Source of the DNA: Aldrovandia affinis
Taxonomy: Eukaryota; Chordata; Actinopteri; Notacanthiformes; Halosauridae
Direction of reading: 5' to 3'
NCBI GenBank assembly: GCA_029706075.1
Contig: JAINUG010000039.1
Coordinates: forward strand, 4,902,001-4,966,000
DNA length: 64,000 bases
Shown here: positions 26,948 to 36,213 of the stretch, piece by piece
How positions within the stretch are numbered: the stretch's first letter is position 1
How the letters are laid out: every line of letters begins with the position of its first letter
Notes under the pieces: generated by a model
Seen by the model: only the letters and a program-made list of their open reading frames with translations
What the model was told of the DNA's origin: nothing
The model's database searches: none
Position numbers and translations under genes: made by a program

Positions 26948-27300
26948 AGTCAGATTTAATATGCTTTAATTTCAGACTGTAAGGCAACAAAAGCTTTTTA
27001 CCTTGTTTTTCTCCCAATTTGGTAGCCAATTACACCGTATATTTCTTTCAATTTACCCTCCCCCACGAGCCCGCCGCTCATCCTCAGAGTCAAGCCAGTT
27101 TTTGGCCCTTCTCGGCGAGCTTGTGCCGGCTCTCCCTATGCCCTCCCTCTGGGACCAGAGCCGGGCTGGTGCGGCCAGGTTTCAAACCATGGCTGAAGTG
27201 GGCAACTTGCATTTCGGATGAATGCCTTTACTGCTACGCCACCCGAGGCCCTAAAAGGTGATATTTTTTAGATGGGGTGTAGACGTTAAAGGGGCACTGT
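26948..27300. mobile_element. Terminal fragment of a Tc1-like element, split by a SINE
   Basis: GTCAGATTTAATATGCTTTA...CAGACTGTAAGGCAACAAAAG at 26948-26993, joined to AAAAGGTGATATTTTTTAGA-TGGGGTGTAGAC at 27253-27290, is the reverse complement of the sequence at about 57520-57610. The two halves are separated by the SINE at 26994-27252, with AAAAG duplicated on each side. Confidence 0.7.
26994..27252 (-). repeat. SINE copy nested in a Tc1 fragment
   Basis: Reading on the minus strand it starts GGGCCTCGGGTGGCGTAGCA and ends with TTGGCTACCAAATTGGGAGA and AAAACAAGG. The same 3' end (GCTACCAAATTGGGGGAAAA) closes the SINE at 60228-60583, which suggests a shared tail family with different bodies. 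It is flanked by AAAAG at 26989-26993 and 27253-27257. Confidence 0.7.
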
Positions 27301-27569
27301 ATATACTAGTGGAAATATCAATATCAATGCCAGGGACACTGAGAATTTTGCAGGCTGGAATTTCAGATTTCAGTTTTCAAGTACATCTGCACCACCGATA
27401 AATCTTTTTACCATGCTTTCGCATAACTCACTCCTTTATTTATGATGTATTGACTAGGTCTCTGAGATGTTAGTTTTAATGCGGATGGTATCAATTTAAT
27501 AAATGGTAAATACGAAATAGTGCAAAAAGGCTATATTAATCTTATAGCATGGGGTACATCTCTAAAAGA

Positions 27570-27805
27570 ACCCACACACACACACGTATGTAGCCCGCAT
27601 GCACGCACGGATGCCCCCCCCACACACACACACACATGCACACTCACACACACACACACATGCACACTCACACACACACCCGTTATCTCTCCCTCACTCA
27701 CACATACACGCATACACTTGCACACACACACACACACACACGCATACGCACACACACACACACACACGCATATGCACACACACACACATACTCTGTCTCC
27801 CTCAA

Positions 27806-27852
<47 letters not shown>
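27570..27852. repeat. Long compound CA microsatellite
   Basis: (CA)n with GCATGCA, CTCACA and TATCTCTCCCTCACT interruptions. All the overlapping His/Thr- and Cys/Val-rich open frames here are repeat artefacts. Confidence 0.95.
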
Positions 27853-30268
27853 ATGGCTTCTCCTTTATGCTTCACCCCCCATGCTATCTTCTTAATCTTG
27901 CAGTGGAAATGTAAATCTCAAGGGAGGGAGCAGGAGAAGGGCAGAGATCTATACTCTTCCATTTACAGGTTGGATGAGCACCTCCTAGATTTTTTCAACA
28001 CATATATAAGTTGGTAAATTGCCCTTTTTTGTGAACCAAGTACTAATGTGATGTACGATTATCTATGGAATAAAAAGTACCTGTATACACATGAGCTTAT
28101 CTATGGAATAAAACGTACCTGTATACAGTCAAGGCTAAATCCTATGTCTTACCAATATACCATAGTAAGAGACTGGCTTACAGACCAAAACCACAAACCA
28201 TGAGTTGAGAAAATATAGAAATCAATGCTCAATTGATAAGCCTCTGTAAAAAAACGTCCTAGTGAGAATGAACAGTTCAGAATCCCACCAGAAGAACTTC
28301 CAATCTGGGACTGGAAGAAAAAGCACAGCTTTGGCTCCAATGTCCTCTGTACTCTATACATTAACACATGGCACTGAAAATCCATGTGAGATTCATTTAA
28401 ACACAATTATTAAAACAGTATCAACATTCTCAAAAACAGTAAGTGCAACCCTCACAAGAGCAAACCATTTCCCCAAAACATTATATAATTTATGATTGCT
28501 TTCACACAAAACACCTTTTTTTCAGAACAGTAAACACAAATCTCTATGATTGACACAAACATCAACGCTATACGCATTGTTAACCAACATGTACTATATT
28601 ATTCTCAGTTTCTCATATTTATTCATATGCCCCTTGCACAAACAGTTACTTGCAAATTAGTTCATTCAACAACTAATCAACACCCTCATATATGAGGTTA
28701 CAGTGAGTTTGGTGTTGTTTAAAAATGTACAATAGTTGTTGCCCTTTGGCATTTTTGGAGGCTCTGTACAATACATTCATTAAACCCCCAAAAATGAAGT
28801 CTTAACATAATTGTTGGCAAAAGCCAAAAGAGATCATTCACATGAGCACCTTGACCATTATCTTGACCTATGTACTGACAGGTCTTCAAACACACAATGC
28901 TTTGATACCTGCTACAGTACTGTAACTATGTGGGTCTACTTTATACAATGTACTCACCACTGAGCAGACTGCTGAGGATTCAATCAAACTTTCTGTATGA
29001 ATCAACAACCAAGCAGATTATTTTCAGAGGAACGCAGGTCTTAAAGGGTTGATTAATTTCTTGAAAACAATTAGGTAAGCATTTGGTTGATATGTGAACT
29101 TAAAAGTGACCACTTATGTGTCTTGTTACTTTCTAGAAATGAAAGCACTGTAAAATAATCTAAAAGAGGTAATCACTGCCAAATTAGCCTACATTACTGT
29201 AATACATATTCTATATCTGAACTAATGGTAGCAGCCATGAAAATTGATAAGACGTTCATAAAACTGTGTACCTGAGTAATCAAAAGGAGTGACTGTGTCC
29301 CACTCGCACTGCCCTCCAAACTGTATAATAAATCCAGGATACAACAAATAATTCATTAAATACTGGTTAAATTAAGTAGTCAACATTTTTATACAAATAA
29401 TCATGTTCAAGTATATTCCTGAAAATATTTGATCTCCCCATAAATAACAATAAAAAAACACACATTTTTTTCCACACATGGAAACAGTAGCTAATATATA
29501 CTTGCACTTACTATTTTTCCATAACGTTAGAGGAGGTATTACTATCAGAATGAGAGTTACTCACAGGCTGGCGCTTCTCTGGGTACATTCTAGGGTCCTA
29601 ATCAATCCTAATCATTGAAATTGCTGCCACTAATCCAGGGTAAGGTATTTCTTCCCCTACTAATGAAGCAAGTGACGGTTTCAAATTAAAATGAAAACAG
29701 CATTTGTAAGTCGATGGACTGTTATACATATGTGCCAGCCATGCTAACAGTTGAACAATATCTGTGTGCATTAATTTCATTCAGTTTGTGGACTATCACA
29801 AGTGTAAATTAGCTACTGTTAGCTATTAAATTAGCTAGCTAGAAAGACAAAGAGCCAGCAAGCTCGGGATATTATTCATAAAACATGTTAATTCAGTGTG
29901 AGCTGCATTTACAGTGGGTTTCTGCCTCATATTGTTTCAGATTATTAAATATTGTGAGTACCCTACACGCCCCATATTTCAAACCACCTGTTGTGTATCA
30001 AGTGTGTTACACGTCAGCAAACTTAGTTACTACATCAGGCTTTGTTCAGTTAAGGTAAAGGTAGTAGTCAGTAGCTAGCTAGCTAGCTAAACTATTGTTT
30101 ACATTGTTTTCCTTTAGTCCAACTAACATGAAAAGAAAAGCTAACATAAGAACCTTTGGTAACACTTTCTATTAAGCAAACACATATAATGCCTTATAGC
30201 TGTATTTAAAGTCCCTTATTCTGCACGTATAATGCAGTATTAAAGTATAAAGTATTATACCCCTGCTT
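27853..30268. other. Intergenic AT-rich DNA
   Basis: No gene supported. The CCTATGGAATAAAA-type phrase at 28065 and 28100 (TATCTATGGAATAAAA...GTACCTGTATACA) is a short direct repeat. Confidence 0.35.
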
Positions 30269-30420
30269 AATATATGCCACTTAGCAGACGCTTTTCATCC
30301 AAAGCGACTTACAGTAGTGAATGCATCCATTTTTCAGTATATGTGGCCCCAGTGGGAAATGAACCCACAACCTAAGTGTTGCCAGCGTCATGCTCTACCT
30401 ACTGAGCCACACAGAGCCAG
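30269..30420 (-). repeat. tRNA-headed SINE, inverted
   Basis: Reverse complement of the GGCTCAGTAGGTAGAG family: ATATGCCACTTAGCAGACGC, AAAGCGACTTACAGTAGTGA, then CTACCTACTGAGCCACACAG. Confidence 0.8.
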
Positions 30421-31190
30421 AGTTTTCTGCTTGCTAGAAAAATCCAAAGTCGAATCATTGATGACAACATCATAGTAGTCCAATATGACATTGTGTAATC
30501 AATGATTAACCTGGCCTGAGAGAGATGAGAGACTAGACAAGTCTTTTTTTCATCTACATAAATGGTCTTCCTTTACAGACCTATACAGTATACTGTATAC
30601 TGTATGTTCTGTTTTACCCTATGCTATTTGTTGAAATGTGCAGTACAAAACTGTGTTTTGGTACTGCAAATTTTGGTACTGTATTTGTGTATTCCTTTTA
30701 TGTTTGAATTCATACAATAACAATCTATGACGACAGGTTTAGGCTGCACATATGCTGGAAGTTTATAACACTACAAATGTATTAGTGAAATGTTTAGATT
30801 TTCATAGCAGTGTTTTTGATTTATCACACCAGTGTGTAATTAGTCATCAGTCGAGTCTATTCATTTGATAAACGTGTGTGTTATTTTGAGAAGAGTTTAC
30901 ATAGGTTTGAGTGCAGTGTTTGCAAGAGGTTTGGGGATTTTTTTTTTAAGGAAAACATGTCAGGAAACATGTTTAAACAATTGAGAAAAACTGTAAGAGG
31001 AAGCTTTGTGATTGCTTGACAATGGATTATTAAATTAATTGGCAGGCTTAAAAGTCAATTAAAACAGGTTGAGACCAGTGGCCGGTTTAAAGGTAAGATT
31101 TCAGCCCCCTCTATTCCCCGCTCACCAGCCACAACTAGTTCAGCATGAGGATGAATCATTATATTTCTATTTATGCTTGCAGGGTTCAGA
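30421..31190. other. Intergenic AT-rich DNA
   Basis: No gene supported. It includes a CAGTATACTGTATACTGTAT imperfect palindrome near 30586-30605. Confidence 0.35.
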
Positions 31191-31194
31191 CAGA

Positions 31195-32281
31195 CTATAT
31201 AAAATGCAGTTGTATACGGTATATTCCCTCAAATAAAAGTTTGAATTGTATTTTTTTGTTATCCCCAAAACATGGTGATGGTTCTTCAATAATTTTGTTA
31301 AACCATTTTAATATGGCTTTGATTAAATAGTTATATTCTCTGAAAGGCACTGAGAAATGGTATAAAGCCATAAACGGTTCATAGATTATATATTGCATTC
31401 ACTGTCAAAAATATCAAAGATATGGTTAATATTTATTTGATGCCAGTTAGGGAAGAATAATGATTTATTTGTTAGAACTATGTCTGCATTGCCCCAAAGT
31501 AATGCTTTGTGGGGCATGAAATTGTGAACATAGCTTATTTTCCAGGCTAAAAGAGCTTATTGAAGGAACTGATTGGTTAATTTGTTGGCAAATAATTACA
31601 TGACAACAAAAAATGGAGAACACCGACTTTGTTAAAGATATGATTGGGGATAGAATACCAGATTACTCAAACATGTTTTTACCCAATTGATTTTGAAGGT
31701 ATTATCAATGTCAATAAAATCTTGAACCTTAAGACCTCCCTCTGCTTTTCTATTTGAGAGGACAGATTTTTTCAGTTATGTGGTTTATTTTTCCGGATAA
31801 AACCTACAAAAATCTGTTCACCTCTTTTCAGGTCACATCACTGAGAAACAGAGAGAGTGACGGATAACTCGGGACAGGCCTTCCGCTTTGTACAGAAAGA
31901 CTCTGCCAAAGACAAAAATATCTCTCTGCAGTCAGTTAGTGAAAATGCTTTGGTCTTGAAGAAACATTCAACTGCTGTCTGGTTGTAAGATATTTGTTAT
32001 ATGTATACCAAAGTACTATACAGAATGTTTTAGCTGTGTTTTCTAAATCTGCACCGTTGCAGTCATGAAGAGATAGTATATCACATTTTTACATTCAATT
32101 TCAAACCTGAAGCATTAGAAAAACTATTGATTATGTTAACAGCATTCATCACATGACCCTGATCTATTAAGAACAAAGCAGTGTCATCAGCAAGCTGAGA
32201 AATGTGTATCTCTTTGACAAATATAGAAATTCCTTTCAGGTTTTTATCATTTACTATACTCTCAAAAAAAGAATGATACAT
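31195..32281 (-). pseudogene. L1-type LINE reverse transcriptase remnant
   Basis: The minus-strand frame at 32081-32281 contains HISQLADDTALFLIDQG, the catalytic A-D-D motif of non-LTR reverse transcriptases, followed by NSFSNASGLKLN. That is the order found in L1/Tx1-like ORF2. Downstream, to about 31195, further minus-strand pieces can be read in shifting frames, as expected of ORF2 C-terminal sequence. No intact protein remains. Confidence 0.72.
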
Positions 32282-33340
32282 CTGAAGTCATCATAGTTAG
32301 CTAGCAGACTAGCAAACCTAGCTAGCTAGCTTGAAGGTAAAGCACAGGTTAAACAGATTTCTTCTTTAATTTTTTTTACTGCAAGAATAATGTTTTTCTT
32401 CCACAGGAATCAGTGGCAGTGGCTAGTGGGCTGGCAAGCCAGTACAGTGGAGTTTGCTGGTCGTATGCAACAGTTTTAATAGGAACATATGCTTGAAAAT
32501 AAAATGAGGTCCTTTCCCCATTTAAATAAACTAAATAAACTCTCTACGAAATAAAGAGTACAACGTTCTATCCTTACGAACTAACCTAAGCTGGTTGACT
32601 GACTAACCTAACCTAGCTAGCTGTAACAACGTTGAACCACTAGTGATCCACATGTAGGAGTGTGAATGTCACTAGAAAGTAATGTGGTTGCCATTAACAG
32701 CACTTTAGCGGGCTTCATGTTTACAGCGCATAATTACAGTAATCTATAAGGTAAAGGAACATGCACTCTGGAATAACCGTGTTGTATTGACCCTAACACT
32801 TGCTAAATTGAGTTCCTTTGTTTACGCACTGGTAAAGAAAGCTTCCTATTATGTGACAATGGTTTACTGATATAAATATCTTCTGAAATATGTGTTGAAC
32901 CTTTTGATTGTCTTAGACATTTTGCAGCTGAAAAGTATTGTTTTGCTAAACACATTATACTCTTGTGGGGATTTGCTCTAATTATTGTGAGAATGTACTG
33001 ATACATTCAGTTGAAGCAATTGTGTTAAAGCAATTGAGAAAAACTCTAACAGAAATAAACCATAACAAAGTATTTATATTCAACCAAAAAGTTGCCAGAC
33101 ACCTACATTGTAATTGATAACGCATTGGAGATTGGGCTACTGATAATCACCTCTACTGTAAATGTTGTAATTTGTGTTATAACTTTTTGTGTGTGTGTGT
33201 GTGTGTGCATGTGCGAGGGGGGTATGATTGGAGTGATTTCTACATACATGAACTTTTGAGTTACTGAACAATTACAATATTCCAAGATATGTTCTCAAAA
33301 TTATAAGCAACCCACTCCTTTTGATGTAAAGTAACATACA
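32282..33340. other. Intergenic DNA with TAGC-rich patches
   Basis: No gene supported. GCTAGCTAGC-type tetranucleotide runs occur near 32300-32335 and 32610-32625 (also at 30075 and 52830), and a TG run at 33188-33207. Confidence 0.35.
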
Positions 33341-33351
33341 GGACTGTTTGC

Positions 33352-33352
<1 letters not shown>

Positions 33353-33435
<83 letters not shown>
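33353..33435. repeat. (TG)n microsatellite
   Basis: About 41 uninterrupted TG units. The poly-His/Thr open frames on the minus strand are artefacts. Confidence 0.97.
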
Positions 33436-33436
<1 letters not shown>

Positions 33437-34070
33437 GAAAGAAGAGAGTGTAGTGTATAGACAAGAGGAGGTGGAGAGGAAAATGTGACATCTTTGTTTG
33501 ACAGCACTTTGTTCTAAAACACTAAAACCCACACACATGCTGTGCTGTTTTCTTCACTGGAAAACACAATAAAGAGCTCGGAGCTAAGTCTGGTTCCATA
33601 TATTATTTAAAGAAAACAGATAAAGTAGCTTTAAGGAGTACTACATCAATACCTTTATTCTTTGACACTGTGTTTATAAAAAATATCAGTGTAGGAAGTG
33701 CGCTGTCTTGCCTATTTGAAGTGTTTTTGCTCAGTGGCAGTTACAGGATCCCCACACCATCAGTGCCCCTGTGTTCATGCTGTAAGAAATTAGTTGTTTC
33801 TTAGGCTTAACAAATTGTCTACCAAAACAAAGCCTGAACGTTCTCCTGAGTTTATTTTTCCATATACGTATAAACAGAGGCTGCACCACTACGTGGCATT
33901 GTGTTTTATTCTTCAGGAGGCTAACAAAATGCCTTTAGAGGAAATGTATTGTGATTATTAACTGGTTTGTGGAGTAGTTAGAATCTGAGTTTGTTAGAGG
34001 TGATCCTGTTTTTGATGTATTTTTACTATTTACTTTACTTGGTGCACGGTGCAATATCTTTGATCTTGTT
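33436..34070. other. Host flank left of the viral element
   Basis: No gene or repeat family recognised. The last six bases before the element are CTTGTT, which do not match the six bases after its right end (CACATA). Confidence 0.4.
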
Positions 34071-34419
34071 AGTAGTTAATAGTGTGCACTTTATGGTCAC
34101 CTTTGTGACCTTTGTATGATTTATGGCCTCCAGGTGTACTTTGGAGATGTCCGAGGACCCCCCTGAACGTGTGAACCAGGAAAGAGGGAGGGGGGATTTT
34201 GGGGGGGTGGAGAGGTTACAGACGGAGCGTCACCGTGTGTGTGTGTGACATGATGGATCTGCCAGGTGTTCCAAGGTTTGATGTCTCAGCGTGGCAGGGT
34301 TTCATGTTCCAAGCTGTGTTGGGGAGGTGTTTATGACGTGAGGCCTTAGTCAGCTAATAAAGGTTTAGAGAGATGGGTGTTTTTCTATGTTCAAAACAAA
34401 ACCACGGTTACAATGTCTC
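34071..34419. repeat. Left terminal inverted repeat, 349 bp
   Basis: Matches the reverse complement of 50134-50482 at 345 of 349 positions without gaps. The mismatches cluster at the outer tip (GTGCAC against GTATGC, three) plus one near 34136. Its inner edge is ATGTCTC at 34413-34419, so it includes the start codon of the first gene. Inside are a TGACGTGA (CRE/ATF-like) motif at about 34334 and a TAATAAAG stretch at about 34355 that could act as a weak TATA element. Confidence 0.97.
34320..34412 (+). promoter_or_regulatory. Likely promoter and 5' leader within the left TIR
   Basis: TGACGTGA at about 34334, then CTAATAAAGG at 34354-34363, lie about 50-80 bases upstream of the ATG at 34413. 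The same sequence lies upstream of the right-end gene, so both terminal genes would share control elements. This is inferred from position and motif only. Confidence 0.35.
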
Positions 34420-35012
34420 GGCGGGTCCCTCTCCAGACTCTAACACCAACAAGACGCGCATGCTTAACGTTGGAAGGTTTATCTCTGGCTCCAAGAAAGA
34501 GAAAAGATTACAGAAAGAATGTCTTGAAACAATACCTGAACCAGCCAGCAATTGTAAAATACGAACGTTGTTTAACCACACACCATTTTTGTGTTGGTTA
34601 CAAGTTTCTTAAAGACAGACAATCTGTAGAACTATACTGTAGGGGTTACCCCTACGTTAACCCGGGTGTATTTGGGGGTGCGGAGATGTGTTGTGAAACG
34701 GCGACGTTTGCTAAAGACTCGTGGAGGGAGTTTCGTGTCAAATACAAACCAGACCCCGATAAGATCCCCAGCGCGGTATATGCCTTGTTCTTCTGTGGGG
34801 ATGCCTTTTGTGATAAATACAAACCATTTAACGATAAGGATAACAACGTAGTAAATGACATGCTCCGTAGTGTGGATGCGTTGTTTAAATGTGGGGAGTT
34901 GGTTGGTGGCTACGGCGACGTCAAAAGGAGCTTGTTACAGACCGCAGATGACGAGGATTGTGTGAGTGGGGGTATGACAAGCCTTCAGGACCCCGCCCCT
35001 GAGACCTTCTAG
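34413..35012 (+). CDS. Unknown cysteine-containing protein that starts in the TIR
   Basis: A 199-residue protein from the ATG at 34413. An upstream in-frame ATG at 34377 would add 12 residues, but the second ATG has the counterpart used by the right-end gene. Only ATGTCTC lies in the TIR, so the start and second codon are shared with the gene at the other end. Visible features: a basic N-terminus (RRVPLQTLTPTRR, then APRKRKDYRK, a plausible nuclear signal), a central Cys/aromatic-rich part (YCRGYPYVNPGVFGG; AEMCCETATF; LFFCGDAFCDKY), and an acidic C-terminal end. There are no membrane segments. I do not recognise the family; the accessory position suggests a host-interaction or regulatory role. 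Confidence 0.75.
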   Translation: MSRRVPLQTLTPTRRACLTLEGLSLAPRKRKDYRKNVLKQYLNQPAIVKYERCLTTHHFCVGYKFLKDRQSVELYCRGYPYVNPGVFGGAEMCCETATFAKDSWREFRVKYKPDPDKIPSAVYALFFCGDAFCDKYKPFNDKDNNVVNDMLRSVDALFKCGELVGGYGDVKRSLLQTADDEDCVSGGMTSLQDPAPETF

Positions 35013-35038
35013 CTATAAATGCATGCGTTGTTTTACAG
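35013..35038 (+). promoter_or_regulatory. TATA-like box and acceptor-like pyrimidine tract
   Basis: CTATAAAT at 35013-35020 lies 40 bases upstream of the well-placed start ACCATGG at 35060. GTTGTTTTACAG at 35027-35038 also resembles a splice acceptor. Either a separate promoter or splicing from an upstream leader could express the next gene. Confidence 0.4.
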
Positions 35039-35059
35039 TTGTTACAACGCCCCAGGACC

Positions 35060-35683
35060 ATGGACAACCTCAATGATTCAGCCTCCGTTACAGGCCCCAA
35101 CGACCAGGAATACCTGCACTGGGAGCACCCGACAAATTATTACACGGACAAGGTACCAACTACACCAACTACAGAAACTAATACAACTGTTTCTGAACCG
35201 GCTACAGACGACGGGTCTGACTGTGTCCTTACACCCGTAGGTGTGAGACTTATAAAAGTTACCACATGTATGCTTCTGGAGAACATAGTCACCGCGAAGC
35301 TCCGAGAGACCTGTTACGGGTGTGAGATCGATCATCCCAGCCAGAAGCACCACCCGTGTCTGTATGAGCCAGAGGAATTCTATTTCGAAAACAATATCAT
35401 CGACATCACAAAGAGGCTGTTAACACCGGGGCTTCCAACAATTTTTTCAAACCTTCTGCAAACCATCGATTTAAGACCTTCGAAACCCCGAATTCTTGGC
35501 TGTGTTGAGACGTTGCTACTGGGTCTGACGGATGAGCCGTACATCTGTATGAAACTGCGTGAAATAAGACACAAACTCATCAGTAACGTTTGTGAAGCAT
35601 CCGTACACGAAGCTGTGAAGTGCTGGGGCGACGAAAAACAGGCCTGTCGACATGGGGAACCTCCGTCTGGCGCCACCTATTGA
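35060..35683 (+). CDS. Protein with a CxxCxxxHPSQxxHxC motif
   Basis: 207 residues from ATG 35060, chosen for its ACCATGG context and its distance from the TATA-like box; an in-frame ATG at 35039 would add seven residues. The N-terminal third is Thr/Asn/Asp-rich and probably disordered. In the middle, CYGCEIDHPSQKHHPC (encoded at about 35315-35362) has Cys and His spacing fit for binding a metal. The C-terminal part is predicted helical (FSNLLQTIDL; LREIRHKLISNVCEASVHEAV). I have the impression that this Cys/His signature recurs in Polinton-like and other virus-derived genes of aquatic animals, but its function is unknown to me. It overlaps the next gene by 32 bases in another frame. Confidence 0.75.
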   Translation: MDNLNDSASVTGPNDQEYLHWEHPTNYYTDKVPTTPTTETNTTVSEPATDDGSDCVLTPVGVRLIKVTTCMLLENIVTAKLRETCYGCEIDHPSQKHHPCLYEPEEFYFENNIIDITKRLLTPGLPTIFSNLLQTIDLRPSKPRILGCVETLLLGLTDEPYICMKLREIRHKLISNVCEASVHEAVKCWGDEKQACRHGEPPSGATY

Positions 35684-36098
35684 TAAACAATATGTGAAGA
35701 CAGAACTAGTTGCTTTATTGTGTGGTGTAATTACTGCCAATAGACCATCGGGGCCTGTTATTGAGTCCGCACGTTTAGATAGGCTGAAAAAGATGTTGAT
35801 GTCCGCTAGGGATGTGTGTGATGTCTGGGACGATATATTACAGATGTGTGCTTATGATACCAAACCTTGTCATGTGACTGTAACAAGTTTGCTAAAATGT
35901 CTGGGTATGTGTCGGAAAAGTTTCAATGTTGGTATGATAACTAGCCTATGTGCATATATTACAGATTTATGTATGTTGAAGATGTCTAAAAATGATGTTG
36001 TAGATGTGTGTATAGTTGTTGAGATTCTAGTAGATTTTCTGATTAGTAGGAATGTTAATACATGCGTACAATTTTTAAACATTATTGATGTGATGTGA
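35652..36098 (+). CDS. Helical protein, possible Bcl-2-like
   Basis: 148 residues, almost all helix-compatible, with no membrane anchor at the C-terminus. Residues about 80-148 give an order reminiscent of the Bcl-2 fold: a helix ending in SFNVGMITSLCAYI at the place of BH1 (F/W-x-x-G-x-I pattern), then two hydrophobic helices (DVVDVCIVVEILVDFLI), then NTCVQFLNIIDVM at the place of BH2. Viruses of several families carry Bcl-2 homologues that block apoptosis in the host cell; that role here is inference from weak similarity, and the canonical NWGR residues are absent. The start overlaps the end of the preceding gene. The stop is TGA. Confidence 0.6.
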   Translation: MGNLRLAPPIDKQYVKTELVALLCGVITANRPSGPVIESARLDRLKKMLMSARDVCDVWDDILQMCAYDTKPCHVTVTSLLKCLGMCRKSFNVGMITSLCAYITDLCMLKMSKNDVVDVCIVVEILVDFLISRNVNTCVQFLNIIDVM

Positions 36099-36151
36099 AC
36101 CACGTGTGTCCTATTGTGAACCACGTGTGTCCTTTTTTTAGATTGAATAAA
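36099..36151 (+). terminator. Duplicated CACGTG repeat and polyadenylation signal
   Basis: GTGAACCACGTGTGTCCT occurs twice with a 21-base period, placing E-box palindromes CACGTG at 36101-36106 and 36122-36127. AATAAA follows at 36146-36151. The signal could end transcripts of the first three genes. The E-boxes may instead belong to the integrase promoter. Confidence 0.55.
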
Positions 36152-36213
36152 AAGTTTTGTTACACGTAAAACTGAATCATTATTTGTTGGGTACTTATAA
36201 CTACGGTGTTATA

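Noticed and set aside
27520..28017. 165-codon frame rich in His and Thr
   Set aside because: Produced by the (CA)n microsatellite; all frames on both strands are open there.
33261..33538. Poly-His/Thr frames on the minus strand
   Set aside because: Produced by the (TG)n run at 33353-33435.
1..34070. Host protein-coding exons in the left flank
   Set aside because: No frame beyond repeats shows a recognisable domain or a plausible set of exons with splice sites; short conserved exons could still be missed by eye.
34377..34612. 79-codon alternative frame starting in the left TIR
   Set aside because: Overlaps the 199-codon frame, is shorter, and does not use the ATG shared by both TIRs.
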